From Xenorhabdus sp014467285 (GTDB lineage Bacteria; Pseudomonadota; Gammaproteobacteria; Enterobacterales; Enterobacteriaceae), in NCBI RefSeq assembly GCF_014467285.1, contig NZ_NKHR01000011.1:66941-130940 (forward strand): 64,000 bases of DNA, in the 5' to 3' direction. The notes under the pieces are model-generated. The model was not told the DNA's origin. It did not search any database and saw only the letters and a program-made list of their open reading frames with translations. Shown in pieces: positions 1-11,400 of this stretch. Position numbers and translations under genes: made by a program. The first letter of the stretch is position 1. Each line of letters begins with the position of its first letter.

Positions 1-942
1 CGGGTACGTTTGAGGTGTAACAGAAAGAACATAAAGATCGCTGACATTACTGATAATACTTCCGCCATGATATTTATTGAATTGCGGATAAATATGTCTG
101 ATAAGAAGATTCTGATTGTTAAATAACCTTTGAACTTCTTGGTTTTCCATTGGTTTTTTTTGACCAAAGGAGAGTAAAATCTCACTATTATCATTTTTAG
201 TGAAACTAATAGCACGTGATAAAAATAGTTTTAATCCGCTCAATGTATAAGGAGGATCTGTCAAGACGATATCAAAATTTTTAGTGTATACATTAGAGAG
301 TTTTAGATCTAAGTATTCAGTATTAATGACAAAATCATTTTGCTCTGCGACATCCCGAATAAATGTTAGTAGGTCCTGATCGATATCCTTGACAAAAATA
401 TTTTTTGAGCAGTCGTAGCCGAGCTTTTTAAATGCCATCATCAGAGCTAACGAAGTCAAATCATCATCACCCAAAAATAAAATATTTTGTTTAAATACTC
501 TTGGGTTATTAAGTAATAGCATTACCCGGCGTATTGATGTCTCTAATGTCGCATGTGCTTGATCTAACAAAACATTGACTTGAGGTCTGCTGTTATATAT
601 AGGCTCCAATAAAACGGAAAGCTCTTTCTCAAACTCTTCTCGTTTCTCCTCTGATGACAGCAAGTTATATTTATTTATATCAATTGAGCGGTATCCCAGT
701 TCATCTTGTACGTATTTTACGCCGATAGAGTTTAACTTAAAAACACCTTTGTTTTCAGCGTAATCATATTTTATTAATTCTTTTTTAAATGCAGAGATGA
801 TGGGAATAGGTAAACCGCTTTTTAATGAAATGTCTTTATTTGATGTACGGTCATATAAATATAAGCGTATTAATAATGTCTCTAGCACTTCAACTGGGTG
901 TGACAACTCCATATTGTTTTTTATAACATTCAGCGTGTTCAT
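1..942 (-). CDS. Bis-aminopropyl spermidine synthase-like protein (branched-chain polyamine synthase family), partial at 3' end
   Basis: The minus strand is open from an ATG at 942 to the window edge: 314 codons with no stop, so the C-terminus is missing. An N-terminal helical/winged-helix-like part of about 100 residues precedes a Rossmann-type domain with GDDDLTSLAL near residue 155 and DPPYT near residue 230. Acidic GDDD and DPP motifs at this spacing are typical of the BpsA family (formerly DUF43), which moves aminopropyl groups onto spermidine to make branched polyamines. Spermidine as substrate here is inferred from the family. The gene has no same-strand neighbour in the window and a weak ribosome site (AGAGAT). 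A DNA methyltransferase is the main alternative, since DPPY also occurs there, but the GDDD motif and the N-terminal region fit BpsA better. Confidence 0.7.
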   Translation of the reverse strand, partial: MNTLNVIKNNMELSHPVEVLETLLIRLYLYDRTSNKDISLKSGLPIPIISAFKKELIKYDYAENKGVFKLNSIGVKYVQDELGYRSIDINKYNLLSSEEKREEFEKELSVLLEPIYNSRPQVNVLLDQAHATLETSIRRVMLLLNNPRVFKQNILFLGDDDLTSLALMMAFKKLGYDCSKNIFVKDIDQDLLTFIRDVAEQNDFVINTEYLDLKLSNVYTKNFDIVLTDPPYTLSGLKLFLSRAISFTKNDNSEILLSFGQKKPMENQEVQRLFNNQNLLIRHIYPQFNKYHGGSIISNVSDLYVLSVTPQTYP

Positions 943-1343
943 GGTAATCTCTTTTTACGTGATTTACTAATTTTACAACGTAATTAAAACTCAGAATTAT
1001 TAACCCAGATGTTTAAATTCCACTTGAATCTGCTACTGTTGTTCTTTCTAAAATCTGCAATTTATCCCCCTCCCATAAATTCTGGGAATTTACTAATACT
1101 GTTTATAAATCTGAACATTATATAAGGGATTATAATTTTCAACTAGTTTCTATCACTATTGGAAATAGTAAATAAGAGTAATATGTTTATGATTTTTTTC
1201 TTAACTGAATCCATCAGCATTGTGATATCACTCGCAAATTTAATGTAAATATACTCAAGTTTGAGTATATATATCAGGCTGGTTGGGTGCGAAACAATCA
1301 GATCTTTTTTTAAAACTAACGTTAAAGAGCCTTTCCTTGTTGA
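943..1343. other. Non-coding AT-rich stretch
   Basis: Between the polyamine-synthase start and the degenerate ORF at 1344 I see no convincing gene. It contains the promoter region of the minus-strand gene. A 68-codon minus-strand ORF at 1143-1349 has low-complexity composition and no ribosome site, and I do not accept it. Confidence 0.5.
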
Positions 1344-1568
1344 TTCCATTTTTGGAATCTAATAACCAATCTGAGTCAGAACACTATTTGGGCATTATCA
1401 GCAGATAATGAACATGCTTTATTATCATCTTTTAATGGCAATATTGTGATCTCAACGAATGTTATCTTTTCGCCTCTACATGATTATGAGCCGGCAAGGT
1501 TAATGATCCGTTTATCCGATGGGGACCGGATAAAATTTTCAGTGGAATTAGAGCCAGACAAATTTTGA
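1344..1568 (+). pseudogene. Coding-like remnant without start codon
   Basis: One plus-strand frame is open from 1344 to a TGA at 1566-1568. Its translation looks protein-like, for example SPLHDYEPARLMIRLSDGD and SVELEPDKF at the end. There is no in-frame ATG, GTG or TTG with a ribosome site near its beginning, and the frame is closed by a stop at 1341. It may be the 3' end of a gene truncated by deletion, just 24 bases upstream of the SDR gene. I do not recognise the family. Confidence 0.35.
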
Positions 1569-1592
1569 AAATACAGCTATGAGGGCAATAAC

Positions 1593-2351
1593 ATGATTCG
1601 TTTTGAGGATAAGGTTGTCATTATTACCGGCGCAGGAAGCGGTATTGGGGAGGCTACAGCAAAGCGCTTTTCACAAGAGGGAGCTATTGTTGTATTGGCT
1701 GGACGGGATACTGATAAGCTTAATTGTGTACTCAGTGAGTTGTCATCGGACAAGGCGTTGGTGATTCAGACGGATGTTGCAGATCGGGAATCGGTCAAAA
1801 ATATGGTTGATGAAACGGTCAGTCATTTTGGCCGGATAGATATTCTGGTCAACAATGCGGGTTTGTATGTCGTGGGCGATTTATTGAGTACTTCACAAGA
1901 AGATGGTAATGCAGTCCTGGCTACAAACCTCAATGGCGTACTCAATTGTAGCTATTTTGCTTTACCTCATTTGCTGGAAAGTAAAGGATGTATTGTCAAT
2001 AACGCTTCTGTATCCGGGTTAGGGGGAGATTGGGGCGGTGCTCATTATTGTGCAGCGAAAGGCGCTGTGGTGAATTTAACGCGTGCCATGGCGCTGGATT
2101 ATGGCTCACAGGGTATTCGCGTCAATGCGGTTTGCCCAAGTTTAGTATTGACGCCGATGGTCGCTCGTTTTGACGATGAAACCCTGAAACATTTCGATAG
2201 TCGTATTCCGTTGAAAAGGGCAGGTCAGCCTTCCGAAGTTGCCGCCGCCATTGCATTTTTGGCAAGTGAAGATGCCAGTTTCATTAATGGTGTGAACCTG
2301 CCGATAGATGGCGGGGTAACCGCATCCAATGGTCAACCCAATTTTAACTAA
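1593..2351 (+). CDS. SDR family oxidoreductase
   Basis: A 252-residue classical short-chain dehydrogenase/reductase, the usual length for the family. Visible motifs: TGAGSGIG at residues 12-19 (NAD(P) binding), NNAG at 87-90, N113, catalytic S139, and Y152-x3-K156. An arginine at R38 following the second beta-strand is compatible with NADP(H). The C-terminus has the GVNLPIDGG element common in 3-oxoacyl-ACP reductase-like SDRs. The start has GAGGG about 9 bases upstream. It converges on the NRPS, with a terminator hairpin between them. It could be a tailoring enzyme for the NRPS product or a general metabolic reductase; the substrate cannot be read from sequence. Confidence 0.85.
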   Translation: MIRFEDKVVIITGAGSGIGEATAKRFSQEGAIVVLAGRDTDKLNCVLSELSSDKALVIQTDVADRESVKNMVDETVSHFGRIDILVNNAGLYVVGDLLSTSQEDGNAVLATNLNGVLNCSYFALPHLLESKGCIVNNASVSGLGGDWGGAHYCAAKGAVVNLTRAMALDYGSQGIRVNAVCPSLVLTPMVARFDDETLKHFDSRIPLKRAGQPSEVAAAIAFLASEDASFINGVNLPIDGGVTASNGQPNFN

Positions 2352-2381
2352 CGATATTAGCCATTAGATCAATGGTCGAAG

Positions 2382-2413
2382 GTGGCTCCACAATTTGTGG
2401 AGCCACTTAATTT
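2382..2413 (+). terminator. Rho-independent terminator after the SDR gene
   Basis: A perfect 10-bp stem (GTGGCTCCAC / GTGGAGCCAC) with a 5-base loop AATTT is followed by TTAATTTT on the plus strand. It lies in the convergent gap between the SDR gene and the NRPS stop. The minus-strand side lacks a T-run, so it serves mainly the plus strand. Confidence 0.8.
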
Positions 2414-5400
2414 TATCCCTGTGAACGGTAGTTGTTTAAATTATTCAATAAAGATGAGTGATTTTGGCTTACAACTCTGGCTAGTTCACATAATGTGGGA
2501 TGAGTGAACAATGTTGCCAACGGAATTTCCATATTTTTCTCACGCAGACGAGCCAACAATTGTATCGCTATCAATGAATGACCGCCCAATGCAAAGAAAT
2601 TGTCATGACGGCTTACCTGTTCCCGTTTCAGCAACTTCTGCCAGATCTCAGCCAGTGCAATTTCCACATTACCGAAAGGCGCTTCGTAACCGGAAGTTGT
2701 TACAACAGCAGATTGGCCTGATATCGGTGTATCTTGCGGTAAATCGGCCAGTAATTGCTGGCGTTCTGCGGCGGATAAAGTGGAAATGCCCATGATGGAA
2801 CGTTGAGGATCTATTTCCAATGTTTCCACCAAATCAGTCAGGGCAGTGGTTATATCAGTAATTAGTCGTGTCGGATCGAGACCTGATACAACCTGAGCCG
2901 TCAACAGGAAACCTTTACCCAAATCATCCACAGCCAGATAGATGGGATAGCTGGTTCTTTCTCGTCCTGTTACCAGACGTATACCTTCCCATAGGGTGTT
3001 GGTGACATTCGGCTGGCTATGGCGATAGTTAAGGAGTGTGTTAAAGAGCGGCAGGGGAGGCTCTACAGCACTACAGCGCTGAGCCAGTGCTAATGGTGCC
3101 TGTTCGTGTTCAAGTAACTGCGTCAAATTGCGGTAAGCGGTTTGCACGGTTTCTTGTACGCTGTTCCCTGCAAGTGAGATTCGGACAGGCAAGGTATTAA
3201 TGAATAGCCCCGGAATCTGCTCAATGTCAATGCTTCCCTGCATGCGTCCCAGTAAGACCGTGCCGAAGACGATATCATCTCGTCCGCTTATTTTTGCCAG
3301 AACTTGTGCCAACGCGACATGGAATAGCACTCCGGGACTAACCCCCTGTCGGCGCGCCTGTTTGCGGATAGTTCTGGCGAGTGCTGCATTAAGTGGCTTG
3401 ATAACCTCAGTTGCCGATCTGCCTCCACTGTGTACATCCTGTATTCCGAAGGGCGTAGTCGGTGTATTCACATCAGCGAGTACTCTGCGAAAATAGGTTT
3501 CGTGGTCTGACATCGGCACCCGCAAAGACTGGGCGATAAAATTGCGGTAAGGCAGTACAGGCGGCAATACAGGAGATAAGTGCCCGGTACGGTGGTGCAG
3601 CAGTTCGTTGATTTCGGCAATGATAAGATTCAACGAAATATGGTCATTGAGTATGTGGTGACAGCAGAGAGCCAGCAACCATCCCCCTTGCTGCGGATCG
3701 TGGGCAATGTCAGCAGATAATAGCGGAGCCTGACTTATATTGATGCGATGCCGGCAAGGATCGGTATGTGCCAGCAATTGAGATGGCACGTCTTTATCGC
3801 CGTCTGGTACAAAGGTGTTGATATGCAGGGATGCCTGACGCCAGACAACTTGCACCGACTGTGTTAGACCTTGCCAGCAGAAGGCAGTACGCAGAATATC
3901 ATGGCGGTTAATGATCTGTTGTAATGTCGTCAGAAAAGTATCAAGGCGTTCGCGGGTGTCGAAAGCGAACAGGAGGTGCAGCAGATAAACATCTCCTTGT
4001 GTTTGCAGGAGATGGTGGAACAACATGCCTTCCTGTAATGGTGCAAGTGGATAAATATCCTGAATGTTGGTCATACCATCGGGGATTGTGGCGGCGATAG
4101 TATCAATTTCATGTTGTGTCAGGGAAACCAGCGGCAACATATCAGGCGTGATAGCGGTGCAACCATCAGGGATGAGATTGGGCGGTACGGTGAACGAGGT
4201 TGTATGATCCCCGATGCCCTGCATGACTTTTGCCATTTCAGCCAGTGTTGGTGTGGAAAACACGGTACGAATATCAAGGTGCCAGCCTTGGTTACGCAGC
4301 CGTTCGATCAGGCTGATGACCATCAGAGAATGACCGCCCAGTTCAAAGAAATGGTCATAACGCCCGACTTTTTCCAACCCTAATAGCACCTGCCAGATTT
4401 CGGCTAACGCTATTTCCCTGTCACCAAGCGGGACTTCATAAGCGCGAGTCACGATAGACGCCTGATCCGGCATCGGCAGCGCCTGACGGTTGAGTTTGCC
4501 ATTGGGGGCCAGCGGAAAAGCATCCAGTGTCACAAATGCGCTAGGCAACATGTAGTCGGCAAGGTGCTGTGCAAGTTGCTGGCGCAGTTCTGCCGGCACC
4601 AGTTTTGTATTCGGTTCAGCGATCAGATAAGCCACAAGACGTTTGTCGCCCCCGGTTTTTTCATAAGAAGCGTCCTCGCGAGCAAGCACAATAGCTTCAC
4701 GCACGCCGTGACACTGCATCAATCTGGTTTCGATTTCCCCCAGTTCGATCCGGAAACCGCGCAGCTTGACCTGAAAATCATTGCGACCAAGGTATTCGAT
4801 ATTGCCGTCAGATCGCCAGCGGGCTAAATCGCCGGTCTTATACATACGGGCGTTGGGATGTTCGCTAAAGGGATCGGTAACAAATCTCTCTGCTGTCAGT
4901 TCTGGTTGGTTTGAATAACCACGGGCGACGCCCATGCCTCCGATATAGATTTCGCCACTTACGCCGATAGGAACTGGCTGACCAAGAGCATCTAAAATAT
5001 AGATACGGGTATTGGACAGGGGCCGGCCAATCGGAATGTTATTGGTAATGGAAGGCATGGATTTGTTATCTATCATCATTTCCTTATCTATCGCTATGGC
5101 CGTGGCAGTGATGGTAATTTCTGTGGGGCCATAGGCGTTGAACCAGCGGCAGGATTGGGTTTCTGGGCATGAGAACCAATCCATTAAATAGCGGTGTTCC
5201 ACTTTATCACCCCCGACAATAACGGTGCGTATATAGGGGCTGAAACCGCCGCGTCCTGCCTTCATTTCTTGAACCCAATGGTGCCAGAAGGCAGTTGGTA
5301 CATTGATGATCGTCACTTTCTGTTCACGCAAAAAATCGACAAAAGCGCTATCTGGTATTTTGATATGGGATGGGCGCAGAACCAGCGTAGCGCCCGATGC

Positions 5401-8400
5401 CAGAGTAGGGAAAATATCTGACACTGAAATATCAAACGCGAAAGTCACAAATTGCAGAATACGATCACCCAAGCAGGGTTCACTCACCTGACAATGTGCA
5501 TGGATAAGGCTTACGACATTGTGATGTTCCAACATAACGCCTTTGGGATTGCCGGTTGAACCTGAGGTGTAGATGATATAGGCCAGATGGTGCGGTTGAA
5601 GCCCTGTCTGCTGGCTGTCAGGGTTATAGGTCGGCTGTTTTTGCATGTTCTCTTGATGAATTTCATCGTCCAACAGCCAGATGGGAATATCTTGTATTGG
5701 TAAACGTGTTTGTAAATGTTTTTGGGTCAACAATATTGCAGGCTTGCTGTCCGATAACTGATAAACCAACCGTTCAATGGGATAGTCTGGATCAAGTGGA
5801 ACGTAACCGGCCCCGGCTTTTAAGATCCCGAACAAGCCGATGATCATATCCAAACCCCGTTCAACATGAATTGCGACACGATCATCAGGACGTACACCAA
5901 AAGCAATCAGGCTGTGTGCCAGTTGATTGGCGCGTCGGTTCAGTTCGTGATAACTCAAGGATTGTTCTTCAAAGATTACCGCTGCTGCATCTGGTGTGCG
6001 TTGCACTTGCGCTTCGAACAATTGGTGAATCAACGTGTCTTGTGAGAAACCGGCAGCCGCATTTTGCAAAGATGGCGTGGTATTGAAACTGACCAATAAC
6101 TGTTGGCGTTCTGCAACGGATAATATCGGTAAGCGAGCAATGGCTTGTGTCTCATCGGTTGTCATGGCTGTCAGCACATTGGTGAAATAACTCACCATGC
6201 GTTCAATCGTCTTCCGCTCGAATAGGCTTGAAGCGTACTCCAGATAACCACTGATGCCATCTTGGGTTTCGGTCAGTGCCAGCGTCAGGTCAAAATAGGC
6301 ACTGTGGTGTGGTGGTTCCATCAACGAAACAGACAAACCCGGCAATTCAAGGGACTGTGTGGAAGTATTATTTAGTGTAGAAGTATTATTCAGGGCCAGC
6401 ATAACCTGAAAGATCGGGTTGTAACTCAGGCTGCGTTCAGGTTGTAGGGTTTCCACTAATTGTTCAAAAGGCAGGTCTTGATGTGCATAGGCTGTCAGTG
6501 CCCGTTCACGGACATGAGCGAGCAGATTTGCCACAGAGTTGCCCGGTTCCAGTTCGACGCGTAAAGGCAATGTATTGACAAAAAAGCCGATCAATCCCTC
6601 AAGGTCACTCAATGAGCGATTGGCGACGGGGGTGCCAATAACGATATCGTCCTGTCCGCTCAAACGGGCAAGTACGATGCTCCAGGCTGCAAGCAGGGTC
6701 ATAAATAACGTTGTATCCTGGCGTTGTCCGAGTGCTTTGAGGGCAGACAATAAATCCGCATTCAGGTGAACGGGTACATGATCGCCTTTGTAACTCTGTT
6801 CTGGCGGACGTGGATGATCGATGGGGAGAGCCAGCAATGTCGGTGCATTTTGAAGCTGCTTTTGCCAGAAATCCCGTTGGGCAGAAAAAACCTCACCTTG
6901 TAGCCATTTCTGTTGCCAAACGGCATAGTCCGCGTACTGGATGGGAAGGTGGGGTAAAGGATCGCCATATTCTCCTGATGCGGTACGGTAGAGAGCGCCC
7001 AGTTCGCGGAGCAATATCCCGGTCGACCAGCCATCGGTGATGATGTGATGCTGGATAATAATCAGCACATGTTCTTCATCAGACAGTTGCAGCAATTGGC
7101 CCCGAACCATTGGCTCATTAGCAAAATCAAACGGGGTTTGTGTTTCGAGTTCCAGCCATTCGTTAATACGGGTCAGGCGAGAAGTGTCGTCTAATTTGCG
7201 CAGATCCTGACAGGTCAGGGAAAATCCAGTATCTGCGCTGTCGATATGTTGGTAAGGCTGCTCATCAATCAGGACAAAACGGGTGCGCAGACTTTCATGC
7301 CGACTGACGAGATGGTCAAGCGCGGCCGTCATCGCAGTATGATCGAGATGCCCGCTGAGATGCAGGACTATCGGGATATGATAGGCCAGATTGGTTTTGG
7401 TATTGAGGCGGGCAAGGAACCACAAACGCTGTTGGGAGAAAGAGAGTGGCAAAGGCTGACCGCGATCAGCAGCAGGAATAACGATTTGGGTTGTCACAGG
7501 CGTGTCGGTGAGCAAGGTAGCCAAATCAGACAGAACAGGGTGGGAAAAGAGTTGCTGCAAGTGTAATTCCCGCGCCAGTTTCTGGCGTATTCGCGCGGCA
7601 AGTTGGATGGCGAGCAGGGAATGACCACCAAGTTCAAAGAAATGATCATGACGACCAACTTGTTCCAGTTTCAGCAGTGCTTGCCAAATCTCAGCCAGTT
7701 TAATTTCCATATCGCCGATGGGGGCTTCATAGTTACGGGTCACGAGTGCCGCCTGATCGGGCATGGGCAGTGCCTGACGGTCGAGCTTGCCATTGGGTGA
7801 CAATGGAAAGGCATCAAGCGTCACAAAGGCACTGGGCAGCATATACTCGGCAAGGTGTTGGGCAAGTTGCTGGCGTAATTCTGCCGGCACCAGTGTCGCA
7901 TTGGGTTTAGCAAGGAGATAAGCAACCAGACGTTTTTCGCCCGGCATGTCTTCCCGGGCAGTTACAACCGCTTCGCGTACATCATGACATTGCACCAGTC
8001 TGGTCTCAATCTCACCAAGTTCGATGCGGAAGCCGCGTATCTTGACCTGAAAATCATTGCGACCAAGATATTCAATATTCCCGTCAGGTAACCAACGAGC
8101 CAGATCGCCACTTTTGTATAGACGGGCATCAGGATCTGAAGAAAAAGGATCAGAGATAAAGTGTCTTGCGGTGAGTGCTGGAAGATTCAGATAACCACGG
8201 GCGATCCCGGCTCCGCCAATATAAATCTCACCAGTCACCCCTATTGGAACCGGTTTTCCGTGGCTATCGAGAAGATAGATCTGGGTATTGGCGATGGGTT
8301 TCCCGATAGGTATTCGTCCGATATAACGATCCGGCACACATTGCCAGGCGGTAACATGAACCGCCGCCTCAGTAGGGCCATATAAATTGTGTAGCTGACA

Positions 8401-11400
8401 GTGAGCAAAATGGGACAGACAGGGTTGCTGCAAGATATAAGGAAATGCTTCACCACTGCATAAAATGTGGCGCAGGGAAGGGCAGCGGCCGGCGGGAATA
8501 GCATGGAGAAATCGCTGTAGCATGGCAGGCACAAAGTAGATGATAGTAATCCTGTGCTTTTCTATCTCGGACAGTAAATAGTGCGGATCTTTATGACCGT
8601 CGGGGTGAGCCAAAATTAATTGGGCACCAACCATCAGGGGCGGGAATAGCTCCCAAACGGAAACATCAAAACTGAACGGTGTTTTCTGCAAGACACGATC
8701 CTGCGCGGTGAATTGGTACGTCTTCTGTGCCCAGAGCAAACCATTCACGACACCGCGATGCTCATTCATTACCCCTTTGGGCACACCCGTCGAACCAGAG
8801 GTATAAATGACATAGGCCAGATGGCGTGGTGTCAGGCCAAGAGTCTGGGGGGCCGGGTTGCTGGTTGGCATGTCTGCCATAAGGAATGCAAGATTATTCA
8901 GATCTATAATCGGTACGGTATTGGCGAGCGGATTGATTAATGTTGTTTGGGTGAGCAAGGCAACAGGAGCCGCATCCTCAAGCAGATAGGCCAGTCGTTC
9001 GGCAGGATAGCCTGGATCAAGCGGGACATAGGCACCGCCGGCTTTCAGGATAGCGAGTAATCCCACGACCATGACAAGGCTACGTTCAGAACAAATCGCT
9101 ACCCGATCATCCGGGCGGACACCTAAGTCAATCAAATGATGTGCTAAGCGATTGGCTTGACGGTTCAGTTCAGCATATGTCAATGATTGTTCTTCAAAGG
9201 TGACAGCAATCGCATCAGGATTGTGCTGTGCCTGCTTTTCAAACTGTTGGTGGATAAGTGCGTTTGGCGGGAAATCGCCTGCTGTATTATTGAAATCCAC
9301 CAGCAACTGTTGACGTTCCTTAACGGGCAAAATCGAAATATCCAAAATCGGCTGGTGGGGGGAGTTTTCCAGCGCTTCGACCAACCCCGTCAGAGCCGTG
9401 GTCATATAGCCGATCAGACGAATCGGATCAATATCCGATACGGTTTGGGCAACCAGACTAAATCCATCACCCCAATCATCGACAAACAAACCGATAGGAT
9501 AATTAATTCGTTCTTCTTGCATCAGCAAACGTATACCTTCCCATTTAGCAAAGGTGGTCTCTGATTGACTATGGCGATAATTGAGCAGGGTATTGAAGAG
9601 CGGCAAAGGTGGTATCACGCCACTACAATATTGGGCTTGCGTTAGTGTTGCCTGTTCGTGCTCCAGCAACTTCATCAGACTGAGATAAGTTTCTTGAACA
9701 ATTGTCTGTGCGCTGTTATCCGTAAGCCTGATCCGGATGGGTAAGGTATTAATCAGCAGGCCCATTACCTGAGCAATGTCCGTACCGCCCTGCATGCGCC
9801 CCAGTAATACCGTGCCAAAGACCACATCATCACGCCCGCTTACTTTTGCCAGCACCAGAGCCAAAGCAACATGAAATAATATACTGGGGCTGACACCCTG
9901 ACGTTGGGCTTGTGTGCGGATAGCTTTGGCAAGTAGCGCATCAATGGGTTGTTTGGTCTCCGATATCTGCCTGTTCCCACTGTGAATATCCAGTATCCCG
10001 AAAGGCGCCGTCGGTGTATCTACATCAGAGAGCACGTTACGGAAATAGGCTTCGTGAGCTGAGTTCGGTGCCTGCAAGGATTGGGCGACAAAGTGACGAT
10101 AAGGTAATACCGGGGATAATTTTTCAGAATGGTGATAGTCAAGACACCCACTTTCCGTATGGCTACGCAATAATGCGCTGATTTCATTAATGATGCGTTC
10201 CAGTGTTATATGATCACAGGCTAAATGATGGATACACAAAGCCAGTAACCACTCATCCTGATGCGGATCATGGGCAATGTCGGCTGAGAATAGCGGTGCC
10301 CGGCTCACATCAAGGCGGTACTGGTGGGGATCGGTGTGTGACAGTAATTGAGAAAGAATATCCTGTTCGCCATCCGGTAAAAACGTATTAATGCTCAAAG
10401 ATGCCTGCCGCCAGACAACTTGCACCGGCTGCGCCAATCCCTGCCAGTGGATTGATGTGTGCAGAATATCGTGACGATCAATGACCTGTTGTAAAGCCGC
10501 CAGAAAGGCATCCAGCCGTTCGCGGGTGTTGAAGGCAAGCAAATTGCGTAGCAGGTAAGTATCTCCCTGTTTCTGCAACAGATAATGGAACAAAATGCCT
10601 TCCTGCAATGGCGCGAGCGGATAGATATCCTGAATATTGACAGCGCCACCAGGAATAGTGGCGACGATGGCATCAATCTCTTGTTGGGATAGGGAAACTA
10701 AAGTCAACATGTCGGGTGTAATAGCAGTACAGCCGTCAGGGATGAGATTGGGCGGCGCAGTGAACACCGTCGTACTTTTTTGTCCCCTGTTTCCTTGGAC
10801 TATATTCTCCTGAGCTGGTAGCAGTGCTTTTGCCATCTCATTCAGTACTGGTTTGGTAAATACAATCTGGATATCAAGCACCCATCCCAGATCGCGCAGT
10901 TGTTCGATCAGGCTAACGGCTATCAGCGAGTGCCCGCCAAGCTCGAAAAAGTGATCGTAGCGGCTGACATGTTTCACTCCGAGCAACCTTTGCCAGATTT
11001 GGCTCAGGGTGGTTTCTGCATCCCCGATAGGGGCCTGATAATTGCGTGTGACAATTGCAGTATGATCGGGTTTGGGGAGAGCCTGACGGTCGAGTTTGCC
11101 ATTAGGAGTCAGTGGGAAGGCATCCAGTGTCACAAAAGCACTGGGTATCATGTATTCGGCAAGATGTTGTGCGAGCTGTTGGCGCAATGCCATTGGCTCC
11201 GGTTCAGCATCCGCCTTAGGCAGTAAATAGGCGACCAGATGTTTTGGAGCCGATCCATTTTCATCGGAAAGATTTTCGCAAGTCAGCACCACAGCTTCAC
11301 GCACGCCGTGGCATTGTCGCAGTCTTGCTTCGATCTCTCCCGGCTCAATGCGGAAACCGCGCAGTTTGATTTGAAAATCATTGCGGCCGAGATATTCAAT

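Noticed and set aside
1143..1349. 68-codon minus-strand ORF
   Set aside because: AT-rich, no ribosome site, no recognisable motif; likely chance.
2142..2336. 64-codon minus-strand ORF within the SDR gene
   Set aside because: Antisense shadow of a well-supported SDR enzyme.
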